Positions 47,866 to 57,069 of a stretch of 64,000 bases of DNA are shown here, piece after piece. The notes under the pieces are model-generated. The model saw only the letters and a program-made list of their open reading frames with translations. It did not search any database and was not told the origin of the DNA. The position numbers and the translations under genes were made by a program. The DNA is taken from contig NZ_LMFI01000001.1 of assembly GCF_001426745.1 (NCBI RefSeq), forward strand, positions 906,000 to 969,999. The letters run 5' to 3'. Every line of letters begins with the position of its first letter. The first letter of the stretch is position 1. The stretch comes from Nocardioides sp. Root140 (GTDB lineage: Bacteria; Actinomycetota; Actinomycetes; Propionibacteriales; Nocardioidaceae).

Positions 47866-48636
47866 ATGGACTGGGCAGCACATCTCGACACGGTGATCGT
47901 CTGTGTCGTCCTCGGAGCGATCACCGGATGGTTCGTTCCACGCGTCGTGGCGAGGCTGCCCGAACCCGTCCCGTTCGCCGAGGAAGAAACCGACGGTGAG
48001 GCGCACGACGACGCGGGCGGGGAGACCAGGGCCGAGCCCGAGGAACCCAAGCCGTTGTACGCCGACCTGGCTGCTGCACCACACATGGCGACGTGGACCG
48101 CGGGCTGGTCCGCGCTCGTCGCCGGCCTCATCGGCGCACGAATCGGGTGGGACTGGCCGCTGCTCTACCTCGTGCCGCTGGTGCCGATCGGCGTCGCGCT
48201 GGCGTGGGTCGACCTGCGGACCCGCCTGCTGCCGAAGCTGATCGTCGGACCCACCTACCTGCTGACCGCCGTGCTGCTGCTGGTCTGCGCCCTCGCCCAG
48301 GGTGACGCCGACGCGTTGATCCGTGCCGGGATCGGCTGGCTCGTCGCCGGCTTCGTCTACTGGTTCCTGTGGCGGTTCACGCCCGGCATGGGCTACGGCG
48401 ACGTACGCCTGTCCGGCATCCTCGGCATGGCGCTGGCCTACCTCGGCTGGGCGGAGTTCGCCGTCGGCACCTACGCCGGGTTCGTGATCGGCGTGGTCGG
48501 CTGGATCCCGCTGCGAGTGCTGCGGATCACCAGCGACCGCACCTTCCCGTTCGGTCCGTTCATGTTGGTGGGCGCGGTGGTCGGCGTGCTGTGGGGCGCC
48601 GACATCGGCGGCTATCTCGCCGACCGGCAGGGCTGA
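47866..48636 (+). CDS. Prepilin peptidase (A24 family)
   Basis: Aspartic membrane protease (256 aa) that removes type IV-type prepilin leaders. The two active-site motifs are present: Asp in WVDLRTRLLP and Asp in GMGYGDVRLSG (the usual GxGD form). About seven membrane helices are evident. An acidic insert (residues about 40-65) replaces the cysteine-rich methylase region of long family members, so this is likely a peptidase without methyltransferase. TAGGGT eight bases before the ATG suggests leaderless transcription. No pilin genes lie in the window. Its position upstream of aroC is conserved. Confidence 0.9.
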   Translation: MDWAAHLDTVIVCVVLGAITGWFVPRVVARLPEPVPFAEEETDGEAHDDAGGETRAEPEEPKPLYADLAAAPHMATWTAGWSALVAGLIGARIGWDWPLLYLVPLVPIGVALAWVDLRTRLLPKLIVGPTYLLTAVLLLVCALAQGDADALIRAGIGWLVAGFVYWFLWRFTPGMGYGDVRLSGILGMALAYLGWAEFAVGTYAGFVIGVVGWIPLRVLRITSDRTFPFGPFMLVGAVVGVLWGADIGGYLADRQG

Positions 48637-48670
48637 CGAGCGCGCGCGGGGCGCGTGAAAGACTGCACCC

Positions 48671-49849
48671 ATGCTGCGTTGGCTCACTGCGGGCGAATCC
48701 CACGGCCCGTCCCTTGTCGCGATCCTCGAAGGCCTCCCTGCCCATGTGGAGGTGACCTCGACCGACATCGCCGACGCGTTGGCCCGGCGCCGACTCGGCT
48801 ACGGCCGCGGCGCCCGCATGAAGTTCGAGCAGGACCAGGTCACCATCATCGGCGGCGTCCGGCACGGCAAGACCCAGGGCGGACCGGTCGCGATCCAGGT
48901 CGGCAACACCGAGTGGCCCAAGTGGGAGCAGGTCATGTCGGCCGACCCGGTCGACCCCGAGATCTTGGACAGCCTGGCCCGCAACGCGCCGCTCACCCGG
49001 CCGCGTCCCGGCCATGCCGACCTGGCCGGCATGCAGAAGTACGGCTTCGACGAGGCCCGCCCGATCCTCGAGCGCGCCTCCGCCCGCGAGACCGCCGCCC
49101 GGGTGGCGCTCGGTCGGGTGGCCAGCAACTTCATCGAGCAGACCATTGGTGCGCGCATCGTCTCCCACGTCGTCGAGCTCGGGGGAGTGGCCGCGCCCTA
49201 CGGCAGCGTGCCCAGCCCTGAGGACGTCGAACGGCTCGACGCGGACGAGGTGCGCTGCCTCGACCCCGATGCCAGCAAGCAGATGGTTGCGGCGATCGAC
49301 CAGGCCCACAAGGACGGCGACACCCTCGGCGGCGTCGTCGAGGTGGTCGTCCACGGACTTCCGCCGGGCCTCGGCTCGCACGTGCACTGGGACCGTCGCC
49401 TCGACTCGCGCCTGGCCGGTGCCCTGATGGGCATCCAGGCGATCAAGGGTGTCGAGGTCGGTGACGGCTTCGGCCTGGCCGCCGTTCCCGGCTCGCAGGC
49501 CCACGACGAGATCGTGCCGTCACCCGAGGGCATCCGGCGTACGTCGGGTCGCTCGGGCGGCACCGAGGGCGGCATGACCACCGGGGAGATCCTGCGGGTC
49601 CGGGCGGCGATGAAGCCGATCGCCACGGTGCCGCGGGCCCTCAAGACCATCGACGTTGCCACCGGCGAAGAGGCGGTGGCCCACCACCAGCGCTCCGACG
49701 TCTGTGCCGTGCCGGCCGCCGGCATCGTCGCCGAGGCCATGGTCGCGCTGGTCGTGGCCGACGCCGTGATCGAGAAGTTCGGCGGCGACTCGGTCGCCGA
49801 GACCGCGCGCAACTGTGCGTCCTACCTCGACGCCATCGCCTTCAAGTGA
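48671..49849 (+). CDS. aroC: Chorismate synthase
   Basis: Final common enzyme of aromatic biosynthesis (392 aa), FMN-dependent, converting EPSP to chorismate. It begins [18 protein letters not shown] and holds [25 protein letters not shown], and the conserved [13 protein letters not shown]. First gene of aroC-aroK-aroB-aroQ, all overlapping by four bases. Confidence 0.98.
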   Translation: MLRWLTAGESHGPSLVAILEGLPAHVEVTSTDIADALARRRLGYGRGARMKFEQDQVTIIGGVRHGKTQGGPVAIQVGNTEWPKWEQVMSADPVDPEILDSLARNAPLTRPRPGHADLAGMQKYGFDEARPILERASARETAARVALGRVASNFIEQTIGARIVSHVVELGGVAAPYGSVPSPEDVERLDADEVRCLDPDASKQMVAAIDQAHKDGDTLGGVVEVVVHGLPPGLGSHVHWDRRLDSRLAGALMGIQAIKGVEVGDGFGLAAVPGSQAHDEIVPSPEGIRRTSGRSGGTEGGMTTGEILRVRAAMKPIATVPRALKTIDVATGEEAVAHHQRSDVCAVPAAGIVAEAMVALVVADAVIEKFGGDSVAETARNCASYLDAIAFK

Positions 49850-50394
49850 ATCTCGACAAGCTCGATCACCGACCGCAAGCCGATCACCGACCGCGCGTCG
49901 TCCTGATCGGCCCGATGGGGTCGGGCAAGACCACGGTGGCCGGCCGGCTGGCCCGGCACTGGGGCGTGTCGTCTCGCGACACCGACCACGACGTCGAGGT
50001 CGCCGAGGGCCGGGCCATCTCGGACATCTTCGTGGAGTCGGGAGAGGCGCACTTCCGCGCCCTCGAACGCGCCGCCGTGAAGCGGGCACTCGAGGAGCAC
50101 GACGGTGTCCTCGCACTGGGCGGAGGCGCCGTCGTCGACGAGCAGACCCGCGCGGCGCTGGCCGGACACACCGTCGTCTTCCTGCGCGTCGGACTGGCCG
50201 ACGCCGTCAAGCGGGTCGGGCTTGGCACGTCGCGACCGTTGCTGCTCGGCAACGTGCGCAGCCGGATCAAGGCCCTGCTCGACGAGCGCACACCGGTCTA
50301 CGAGGCCGCCGCGACCTTCGCCGTCGACACGGACGGACGCACCCCCGACGAGATCGCGGACGAGATCGTCACCCGAATCGAGGAACAGTCATGA
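49846..50394 (+). CDS. aroK: Shikimate kinase
   Basis: ATP-dependent kinase (182 aa) phosphorylating shikimate. P-loop GPMGSGKTT, shikimate-binding [16 protein letters not shown] and the GGGAVVDE block fit the family. The GTG start overlaps aroC (GTGA). A 17-residue N-terminal extension contains the repeated codon block for DHRP, a 14-base direct repeat (49863-49876, 49881-49894). Confidence 0.95.
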   Translation: MNLDKLDHRPQADHRPRVVLIGPMGSGKTTVAGRLARHWGVSSRDTDHDVEVAEGRAISDIFVESGEAHFRALERAAVKRALEEHDGVLALGGGAVVDEQTRAALAGHTVVFLRVGLADAVKRVGLGTSRPLLLGNVRSRIKALLDERTPVYEAAATFAVDTDGRTPDEIADEIVTRIEEQS

Positions 50395-51494
50395 GTGAGC
50401 CCACCGTCCTGCACGTCGGCGGTGCTTCGCCGTACGACGTCGTCATCGGGCACGACCTCATCGACCGCCTGCCCGGCCTGATCGGCGAAGGTGTCGAGCG
50501 GGTGGCGCTCCTCTTCCCCGGTGAGCTCGGTGAGCTGGCCGAGCCGGTGCTGCGCGCGCTGGTCGAGGAGTACGACGTGCTCGCGCTCGGCCTGCCCGAC
50601 GGCGAGAACGCCAAGACCGCCTCGGTCGCCAACGACTGCTGGGAGGCACTGGGGGAGCGCGGCTTCACCCGCTCCGACGCCGTGGTCACGGTGGGAGGTG
50701 GCGCGACCACCGACCTGGGTGGCTTCGTGGCCGCCAGCTGGTTGCGCGGCGTCAAGGTCGTGCACGTGCCGACCACGCTGCTCGGCATGGTCGACGCCGC
50801 GGTCGGTGGCAAGACCGGCATCAACACCGGCGCCGGGAAGAACCTGGTCGGCGCCTTCCACGAGCCCGCGGGAGTGCTCTGCGACCTGTCGCTCCTGGCC
50901 ACCCTGCCTGCCCAGGAGCTGCGGGCCGGCCTCGGTGAGGTCATCAAGTGCGGCTTCATCGCCGACCCCGAGATCCTGCGCCTCGTCGAGGACGACCCGG
51001 CTGCGGCCCAGGACCCGGCATCGCCGGTGCTGCGTGAGCTGATCACCCGCGCCATCCAGGTGAAGATCGACGTGGTGGTCGCCGACCTCAAGGAGACCGG
51101 CGGCGTCGAGGGGCACCCCGGTCGCGAGGCGCTCAACTACGGCCACACCATGGCGCACGCCATCGAGCGGGCCACCGACTACGAGATCCGGCACGGCGAG
51201 GCCGTGGCCATCGGCTGCGTCTACGTCGCCGAGCTGGCGCGTCGCGCGGGTGTGCTCGCCGACGATCTCGCCGACCGCCACGCCGCCACGTTCGGCCTGG
51301 TCGGACTGCCGACCTCGTGGTCCGGCGCCGGGTTCGACGAGCTGCACGATGCGATGAAGGTCGACAAGAAGTCGCGCGGCTCGCAGCTCCGGTTCGTCGT
51401 GCTCGACGAGCTTGCGAAACCGCGCGTCCTCGCCGGTCCGTCGGAGGCCGACCTGCGCGCGGCGTACGACGTGATGACCGGAGGCGTGCAGTGA
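50391..51494 (+). CDS. aroB: 3-dehydroquinate synthase
   Basis: Zinc- and NAD-dependent enzyme (367 aa) cyclising DAHP to 3-dehydroquinate, the second step of the shikimate pathway. [34 protein letters not shown], metal ligands in GEVIKCG and [11 protein letters not shown], and HGEAVAIGC are present. ATGA overlap with aroK and GTGA overlap with aroQ. Confidence 0.97.
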   Translation: MSEPTVLHVGGASPYDVVIGHDLIDRLPGLIGEGVERVALLFPGELGELAEPVLRALVEEYDVLALGLPDGENAKTASVANDCWEALGERGFTRSDAVVTVGGGATTDLGGFVAASWLRGVKVVHVPTTLLGMVDAAVGGKTGINTGAGKNLVGAFHEPAGVLCDLSLLATLPAQELRAGLGEVIKCGFIADPEILRLVEDDPAAAQDPASPVLRELITRAIQVKIDVVVADLKETGGVEGHPGREALNYGHTMAHAIERATDYEIRHGEAVAIGCVYVAELARRAGVLADDLADRHAATFGLVGLPTSWSGAGFDELHDAMKVDKKSRGSQLRFVVLDELAKPRVLAGPSEADLRAAYDVMTGGVQ

Positions 51495-51922
51495 CCCGGG
51501 TCCTCGTGCTCAACGGGCCCAACCTGGGCCGGCTCGGCAAGCGCCAGCCCGAGATCTACGGCCACACGACGTACGCCGAGCTGTCGGACCTGTGCGTGCA
51601 GTGGGGCACCGAGCTGGGGCTGGACGTCGAGGTGCGCCAGACCAACCACGAGGGCGAGCTGCTCGACTGGCTCAACACCGCCGCTGACGAGGCGACGCCG
51701 GTGGTGCTCAACGCGGCCGCTTGGACGCACTACTCGTGGGCGCTCTTCGACGCCTGTGCGCAGCTGACTGCGCCGCTGGTCGAGGTGCACATCTCCGACC
51801 CGTCGCAGCGCCCGGAGGAGTTCCGCCACACCTCCGTCGTGACGCCCCATGCGGTGCGGGTCATCGCCGGCCGTGGGATCGACGGCTACCGCGAAGCCCT
51901 CGAGCTGCTCGCGCCGAGCTGA
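51491..51922 (+). CDS. aroQ: Type II 3-dehydroquinate dehydratase
   Basis: Dodecameric type II dehydratase (143 aa) that makes 3-dehydroshikimate. The family start [21 protein letters not shown] carries the catalytic Tyr and Arg. NHEGELLDW, the Asn in [14 protein letters not shown] and the catalytic His in VEVHISDP follow. GTG start overlapping aroB. Last of the aro operon. Confidence 0.96.
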   Translation: MTRVLVLNGPNLGRLGKRQPEIYGHTTYAELSDLCVQWGTELGLDVEVRQTNHEGELLDWLNTAADEATPVVLNAAAWTHYSWALFDACAQLTAPLVEVHISDPSQRPEEFRHTSVVTPHAVRVIAGRGIDGYREALELLAPS

Positions 51923-51990
51923 GGGAACCGTTCCCGAGCGCTGCTCGTCCAAGGTTCGGCCGTCCGGCCGCGGAGGACGAGGAGAGCACG

Positions 51991-52776
51991 ATGGACAAGT
52001 CAGTGACGCTGAGCGTCAAGGGGATCCTGCTTGCAGGCCTGGTGCTGCTCGCACTGGTGACGGCGTACCTGCTCGGCGGGGCCGGCGACTCGCCGGGGAC
52101 GACCGCGCGCGCCGACGAGGGTGACGGCGCGGCGACGCAACGACAGATGACCATGGTCGGCACGGGCACGGCGACCGCCGTGCCGGACCAGATCTCGTTC
52201 ACGGTCTCGGTGAGCCACCTCGACCCCGACCTGGAGACGGCGCTGGCCGAGGCGAGCACCACGATGAAGGCGGTGCTCGGCCGGCTCGAGGAACACGGCG
52301 TGACCGCGAAGGACATGCAGACCACCGGCCTCTCGATGAACCGGGAGTACGACTACCCGAGCTACGGGAGCCCGGTGTTCAAGGGCTACCGGGTCAACCA
52401 GAAGGCGCGGATCCGGGTGCCGGAGCTGAAGGAGGGCGGCAAGGCGATCACCGCGGCCGTCGATGCCGGCGGCAACCGTGTGCGGGTCAGCAACATCGAC
52501 CTCGAGGTCTCCGACCGGGAGGCCGTGCTGGCCGAGGCCCGCAAGGCCGCCGTCGAGCAGGCCACCGCGAAGGCGGAGGAGTACGCCGACGCGGCCGGGC
52601 AGGACCTCGGCGACGTGGTGACCCTCAAGGAGGTGTCCACCAGCACCCCGAGCACCGAGCTGCTGGACATGCAGTCCTACCGGATGGCCGCCAGCGACCT
52701 GGCCGCGAAGGTGCCGATCCGGGCCGGCGAGGACGAGCTGGCGGTGCGGGTGCAGGTGGTGTGGCAGCTCGGTTGA
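51991..52776 (+). CDS. SIMPL domain (DUF541) exported protein
   Basis: A 261-aa protein with an N-terminal membrane anchor or signal (GILLAGLVLLALVTAYLLGG) and a SIMPL/DUF541 domain: MVGTGTATAVPDQISFTVSV, then DMQTTGLSMNREYDY, and a C-terminal VRVQVVWQLG. SIMPL proteins form ring-like assemblies of unclear function at the cell envelope. A GGAGGACGAGGAGAG ribosome binding region precedes the ATG. It sits where pepQ often stands between aroQ and efp in related genomes. Confidence 0.85.
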   Translation: MDKSVTLSVKGILLAGLVLLALVTAYLLGGAGDSPGTTARADEGDGAATQRQMTMVGTGTATAVPDQISFTVSVSHLDPDLETALAEASTTMKAVLGRLEEHGVTAKDMQTTGLSMNREYDYPSYGSPVFKGYRVNQKARIRVPELKEGGKAITAAVDAGGNRVRVSNIDLEVSDREAVLAEARKAAVEQATAKAEEYADAAGQDLGDVVTLKEVSTSTPSTELLDMQSYRMAASDLAAKVPIRAGEDELAVRVQVVWQLG

Positions 52777-52782
52777 CGCCTC

Positions 52783-52799
52783 GACCCGGACGCCGGGTC
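52783..52799. terminator. Bidirectional terminator between SIMPL and APC genes
   Basis: GACCCGG (52783-52789) and CCGGGTC (52793-52799) with a three-base loop, lying in the 21 bases between two convergent stop codons and touching the stop of the permease gene. Confidence 0.55.
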
Positions 52800-54303
52800 A
52801 GCGCCGGTGGGACCCCTGCAGAGGACGGGGTTCAGTGGCGGCGGCCAGGTGGCTGTGCCGGCGGCCGTACGCCACGTACAGCACCAGGCCGCCGGCCATC
52901 CAGATCGCGAAGTTGCGCCAGGTCTCGCCGGTCAGGTTGAGCATCAGCCAGCCGGTGGCGGTCGCGGACAGCACCGGCAGCAGGGGCATCATCGGCACCC
53001 GGAACCCACGCTCGAGGTCGGGCTGCGTGCGCCGCAGCACGATCACCGCCAGGGCGCAGAACAGGAACGAGAAGAGGGCGCCGATCACCAGCAGCTGCTC
53101 GAGCTGGAAGAGCCCCGGCCACAGCGCGAGCACGGCGGCGATCGAGCCGGCGACCAGGGCAGCGGTGCTGGGGGCCAGGAAGGTCGGGCTGACCCGGCCG
53201 AGTGACGGCGGGAGCAGGCCGTCGCGGCCCATCGCGAACAGCACCCGGCTCTGGGCGATCAGCACCACCATGATCACGGTGGTCAGCGCAAGCAGGGCAC
53301 CGAGGTTGACCACCTGGGCGGCCCATCCCACACCGACCGCCTCGAGAGCATCAGAGACGGGCGCCGGCGAGCCGAGCTCGGCCGAGGGTCGCAGCCCGAC
53401 CAGGACGACAGCCATCGCCACGTAGAGCAGGGTGACGATCGCCAGCGAGATCATCATGCTGCGGGGGATGCTGCGCCGCGGCTCGTGCGCGTCCTCGGCG
53501 GCAGTCGCGATCAGGTCGAAGCCGATGTAGGCGAACACGATCACGCCGGCGGCACTGAACACGCCGACCGCCCCGAACTGCTCGGTGGAACCGACCAGCA
53601 TCTGCAACACGGTGCGTGGCCCGTCGGTGGCCTCGGCCTCGCGGCCCTGGGGGACGAACGGGGTGTAGTTGCCGGGAGTGACGTACGCCGCGCCGACCGC
53701 GATCACGAAGCCGATCACCGCGAGCTTGGCGGCCACGACCCAGGTCAGCACCCGGGCGGAGAGCTTGGTGCCAGTGACCACCAGCAGGCCGATCACGGCG
53801 ACCGCGACGAACGCCACCCAGTTGGTGCCGGTGTCGGCCGACGCGTGCTCACCCAGCCAGGCGGGGATCTCGAGGCCGAACCCGTCCAGGGTGGCCACGA
53901 AGTACGTCGCCCAGAAGCGACCGACCAACGCCGCAGCGACCACGAGCTCCAGGACCAGGGCCCAGCCCACCAGCCACGCCCAGACCTCACCGATGGCGAC
54001 GTAGCTGAAGGTGTAGACGCTGCCGGCTGCCGGGATGGTCGAGGAGAGCTCGGCGTAGCTGAACGCCGCGAGCAGGCAGACCAGCGAGGCGATGCCGAAC
54101 GAGATGATCACCGCCGGTCCGGCCGCGGTCGCGGCCTGCTGGCCGGCCAGGCCGAAGATGCCGGCGCCGATCATCACACCGAGGCCGAGCATCACCAGGT
54201 GAGCGGTGCCGAAGACCCGGGGGAGACGATGCCGGCCGGCGTCGACGCGATGGATCGCGACCTCAGCGGGCAGCCTGCGGCCCGGGGACGTATGCCGAGT
54301 CAT
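52798..54303 (-). CDS. APC family amino acid permease
   Basis: A 501-aa cytoplasmic-membrane transporter with about 12-13 helices. The first helix has the LGLGVMIGAGIFGLAGQ substrate-binding break, and the layout matches cationic amino acid / polyamine permeases of the APC superfamily. The ATG at 54303 is chosen because GAGGTGA precedes it and it is the first good start before the helices; the 54342 start adds residues without a ribosome binding site. It is the only minus-strand gene among 14 others from 46079 onward except one at 58833. It diverges from efp. Substrate uncertain. Confidence 0.9.
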   Translation of the reverse strand: MTRHTSPGRRLPAEVAIHRVDAGRHRLPRVFGTAHLVMLGLGVMIGAGIFGLAGQQAATAAGPAVIISFGIASLVCLLAAFSYAELSSTIPAAGSVYTFSYVAIGEVWAWLVGWALVLELVVAAALVGRFWATYFVATLDGFGLEIPAWLGEHASADTGTNWVAFVAVAVIGLLVVTGTKLSARVLTWVVAAKLAVIGFVIAVGAAYVTPGNYTPFVPQGREAEATDGPRTVLQMLVGSTEQFGAVGVFSAAGVIVFAYIGFDLIATAAEDAHEPRRSIPRSMMISLAIVTLLYVAMAVVLVGLRPSAELGSPAPVSDALEAVGVGWAAQVVNLGALLALTTVIMVVLIAQSRVLFAMGRDGLLPPSLGRVSPTFLAPSTAALVAGSIAAVLALWPGLFQLEQLLVIGALFSFLFCALAVIVLRRTQPDLERGFRVPMMPLLPVLSATATGWLMLNLTGETWRNFAIWMAGGLVLYVAYGRRHSHLAAATEPRPLQGSHRR

Positions 54304-54452
54304 ACTCACCTCATGGTTCGGGGGTGTCCGCTGTGCGGACAAAGTGCCTCAAGGAGCGCACGCTATCCCTCGGCGGTCCGATTTGTCAGGTCCCGGTGCC
54401 GGTGGGATCACGGACGTGGAACCGGAGGTCTGGTCCCGGGAGGACGACGAGA

Positions 54453-54482
54453 TTGGCGGCTACGGGCCGTGGGACGTATAGA
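54453..54482 (+). promoter_or_regulatory. efp promoter
   Basis: TTGGCG (54453-54458), an 18-base spacer and TATAGA (54477-54482, within TATAGAAT) form one of the best promoters in the window. The ten-base stretch ATTGGCGGCT at 54452 is repeated at 54483 around the start point. The leader to the efp ATG at 54557 is about 68 bases. Confidence 0.65.
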
Positions 54483-54556
54483 ATTGGCGGCTGCTGCCCG
54501 CTGGCCTCCGGCGCGGGCGACTCCGACACCCCCGACTCGAAGAGGCTCACGCGCGC

Positions 54557-55120
54557 ATGGCAACAACGAACGACCTGAAGAACGGCATGGTTCTCAAGCT
54601 CGAGGGCCAGCTCTGGACCGTCGTCGAGTTCCAGCACGTCAAGCCCGGCAAGGGCCCGGCCTTCGTGCGCACCAAGCTCAAGAACGTCGAGTCGGGCAAG
54701 AACGTCGACAAGACCTTCAACGCCGGCACCAAGGTCGAGACCGCCAACGTTGACAAGCGCACCATGCAGTACCTCTACAACGACGGCACGTCCTACGTCT
54801 TCATGGACACCTCCACCTACGACCAGCTCGAGGTGACCCCCGAGATCGTCGGTGACGCCGCGAACTTCATGCTCGAGAACCAGGAAGCCATCGTGGCGAC
54901 CAACGAGGGTCGGGTGCTCTTCGTCGAGTTGCCCGCCTCGGTCGAGCTGCTGATCAGCCAGACCGACCCCGGCCTCCAGGGCGACCGTTCCACCGGTGGC
55001 ACCAAGCCGGCCACCCTCGAGACCGGCCACGAGATCCAGGTCCCGCTGTTCATCAGCTCGGGCGAGAAGGTCAAGGTCGACACCCGCGACTCGTCGTACC
55101 TCGGTCGCGTCAAGTCTTGA
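54557..55120 (+). CDS. efp: Translation elongation factor P
   Basis: Three-domain factor (187 aa) that relieves ribosomes stalled at polyproline. The KOW-like first domain carries the modification loop [12 protein letters not shown], whose lysine is the residue modified (or left bare in many actinobacteria) at the tip. No EpmA/EpmB or rhamnosyltransferase gene is in the window. The OB-fold domains end in [11 protein letters not shown]. It overlaps nusB. Confidence 0.97.
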   Translation: MATTNDLKNGMVLKLEGQLWTVVEFQHVKPGKGPAFVRTKLKNVESGKNVDKTFNAGTKVETANVDKRTMQYLYNDGTSYVFMDTSTYDQLEVTPEIVGDAANFMLENQEAIVATNEGRVLFVELPASVELLISQTDPGLQGDRSTGGTKPATLETGHEIQVPLFISSGEKVKVDTRDSSYLGRVKS

Positions 55121-55515
55121 GCGCCCGCACCAAGGCCCGCAAGCGCGCCCTCGACGTCCTGTTCGCCAGCGAACTGCGCAACGAGGGTCCCGTGATCGCA
55201 CTCGACCGGTCGATCGCCGACGGCGAGGGACCGACGAACGACTACACCGCCACGCTGGTGCGCGGCGTGGTCGAGCACCAGGAAGAGATCGACGCGCTGC
55301 TCTCGGGTGCGGCCGAGGGCTGGACCCTCGACCGGATGCCGGCGGTCGACCGCAACGTCCTGCGCATCGGCACGTGGGAGCTGCTGTACGCCGACGACGT
55401 CCCCGACGCCGTGGCGGTCTCCGAGGCGGTCAACCTCGTGCGTGACCTCTCCACCGACGAGTCGCCCGGCTACGTCAACGGAATCCTCGGCACCATCCAG
55501 CGCACCAAGGCCTGA
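55117..55515 (+). CDS. nusB: Transcription antitermination protein NusB
   Basis: All-helical RNA-binding protein (132 aa) that with NusE/S10 binds boxA during rRNA transcription. It starts [18 protein letters not shown] and includes the C-terminal [30 protein letters not shown] start overlapping efp by four bases. A hairpin 12 bases downstream probably ends the efp-nusB transcript. Confidence 0.96.
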   Translation: MSARTKARKRALDVLFASELRNEGPVIALDRSIADGEGPTNDYTATLVRGVVEHQEEIDALLSGAAEGWTLDRMPAVDRNVLRIGTWELLYADDVPDAVAVSEAVNLVRDLSTDESPGYVNGILGTIQRTKA

Positions 55516-55526
55516 TCCGCGAAGAT

Positions 55527-55551
55527 GTGAAGGCTCTCACCGGGCCTTCAC
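55527..55551 (+). terminator. nusB terminator hairpin
   Basis: GTGAAGGC (55527-55534) and GCCTTCAC (55544-55551), eight perfect pairs around a nine-base loop, start 12 bases after the nusB stop. Confidence 0.65.
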
Positions 55552-55576
55552 CTGCGGCTCATGAGCGGCCGTGAAC

Positions 55577-55606
55577 CTGTTCTCCTCACTACTCGGAGGA
55601 GAACAG
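55577..55606 (+). promoter_or_regulatory. RBS-sequestering hairpin before the DUF4956 gene
   Basis: CTGTTCTCCTC (55577-55587) pairs perfectly with GAGGAGAACAG (55596-55606) over 11 bp with an eight-base loop. The 3' arm contains the ribosome binding site GGAGGAG (55595-55601) of the ATG at 55610, so the folded RNA would hide it. Outside the stem GAAC and TTC add further pairing with one bulge. Confidence 0.7.
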
Positions 55607-55609
55607 TTC

Positions 55610-56269
55610 ATGAACACCGTCCTGATCCTGGCGTTCGACGTCGCGGCCATCGCCGTCCTGGCACACGGCATCTACTTCCGGCGACACCGTCGCCGGGACA
55701 TGCTGATCGCCTACACCGCCCTCAACGTCGGTGTGATGGCCGTGGCCATGGTGCTGGCCACCTCGACCGTGGCGGCGGGTCTCGGGCTCGGGCTGTTCGG
55801 CGTTCTGTCGATCATCAGACTCCGTTCCTCGGCGTTGACCCAGGAGGAGGTCGGCTACTACTTCGCCTCCCTCGCGCTGGGACTGATCTGCGGGCTGCGC
55901 CCCGACCCGGTGTGGGTGGCACCGCTGGTCGGTGCCCTGTTGGTCGCGGTCATGTACGTCGCCGACCACCCGCGGATGCACGTGCACAACCGCCAGCAGG
56001 AGCTGACCCTGGACCGCGCCATCACCGACGAACGCGTCCTGGTCGCCCGGCTCGGCGAGCTGCTCGGGGCGGAGATCCAGCGGTTCATCGTCACCGAGAC
56101 CGACCTGGTGCGTGACGTCACGGTCGTCGACGTCCGCTACCGCGTGCACCCGCAACGCCGACCGCTCGACGCCGGGCGGGACGACCAGCCCGAGCACGAC
56201 CGCCTCGAGCCGGAGTCGACGCCGTACCCCGCCACGGCCCTGCGCGACCAGCGGCCGGGCGTGCGATGA
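55610..56269 (+). CDS. DUF4956 membrane protein
   Basis: A 219-aa protein with about five membrane helices in its first two thirds (LILAFDVAAIAVLAHGIYF onward), the conserved loop GLFGVLSIIRLRSSALTQEE, and a soluble C-terminal domain. DUF4956 genes frequently adjoin VTC-domain genes in bacteria, as here. The ATG at 55610 is chosen because GGAGGAG precedes it; a GTG at 55571 in the same frame would start inside the hairpin. It overlaps the VTC gene by ATGA. Proposed role: membrane partner of the VTC enzyme. Confidence 0.85.
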   Translation: MNTVLILAFDVAAIAVLAHGIYFRRHRRRDMLIAYTALNVGVMAVAMVLATSTVAAGLGLGLFGVLSIIRLRSSALTQEEVGYYFASLALGLICGLRPDPVWVAPLVGALLVAVMYVADHPRMHVHNRQQELTLDRAITDERVLVARLGELLGAEIQRFIVTETDLVRDVTVVDVRYRVHPQRRPLDAGRDDQPEHDRLEPESTPYPATALRDQRPGVR

Positions 56270-57039
56270 ACCGGGGACCCGCAGCCGTTGCCCAGCGGGT
56301 CGGGGTCGGTGCCTTCGCCCCGATCACCCTGGCCGAGGTGGTGGAGGCGGCCTCGCTGCAGACCCGGGTGGACCGGAAGTACCTGATCCCTCCGGACGCC
56401 TTCGCGGCCCTGATGCACGGGCTGGTCGGGACCTGTCGCGTGCTGGAGATCGACGGGCTGCGCGACTTCCGCTACGAGTCGGTCTACTTCGACACCGCCG
56501 GGCTGGACTCCTACCGCCGTGCGGCCACCGGTCGCCGCCGCAAGTTCAAGGTGCGCACCCGCAGCTATCTCGACTCGGGGGGCACCGTGCTCGAGGTGAA
56601 GACCGAGGGCGGCCGGGAGGAGACCGTCAAGGACCGACTGGCCACGACCGCGGCGCAGCGCGACAGCCTCGACCCGGCGGGCCTCGCGTTCGTGGACGCA
56701 CGCATCGACGTCCCGGCGTGCGGGCTGGGGCCGGTGCTCACGACCACCTACCATCGGGCCACCCTGGTCGACGCGGACGCCGGCTTCCGGATGACGTGCG
56801 ACGCCGGCCTCCGCCTGAGCGACTGGGCCGGCACCGTGGTCGAGATGACCGACCACGTGCTGGTCGAGACCAAGTCCCTGCGCGGGGCCGGGCCGGCCGA
56901 CCGGTTGCTGTGGCGGCTCGGGCACCGACCGGTGCCGATCAGCAAGTACTGCGTCGGGATGGCCGCCGTCGACCCGCGGCTGCCGGCCAACCGCTGGAAC
57001 CGGACGCTGCGGCGCTACTTCGGATGGCGTCCAGCGTGA
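56266..57039 (+). CDS. VTC-domain (polyphosphate polymerase-like) protein
   Basis: A 257-aa soluble protein of the triphosphate-tunnel superfamily, VTC branch, whose yeast member Vtc4 makes polyphosphate from ATP. Tunnel-lining motifs are recognisable: RVDRKYLIP, YESVYFDT, RRKFKVRTRSY, TVLEVKTEGGREE, MTDHVLVETKS and the final PISKYCVGM. It overlaps the DUF4956 gene and is followed 30 bases later by a Tat-exported metallophosphoesterase. Polyphosphate synthesis is inferred; bacterial VTC proteins are poorly studied. Confidence 0.85.
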   Translation: MNRGPAAVAQRVGVGAFAPITLAEVVEAASLQTRVDRKYLIPPDAFAALMHGLVGTCRVLEIDGLRDFRYESVYFDTAGLDSYRRAATGRRRKFKVRTRSYLDSGGTVLEVKTEGGREETVKDRLATTAAQRDSLDPAGLAFVDARIDVPACGLGPVLTTTYHRATLVDADAGFRMTCDAGLRLSDWAGTVVEMTDHVLVETKSLRGAGPADRLLWRLGHRPVPISKYCVGMAAVDPRLPANRWNRTLRRYFGWRPA

Positions 57040-57069
57040 CCTGGGACACGCCGGCTCGTTGAGCGGCTC

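Noticed and set aside
49863..49894. 14-base direct repeat at the start of aroK
   Set aside because: It encodes two copies of DHRP in a variable N-terminal extension. It is most simply slippage, with no sign of a regulatory role.
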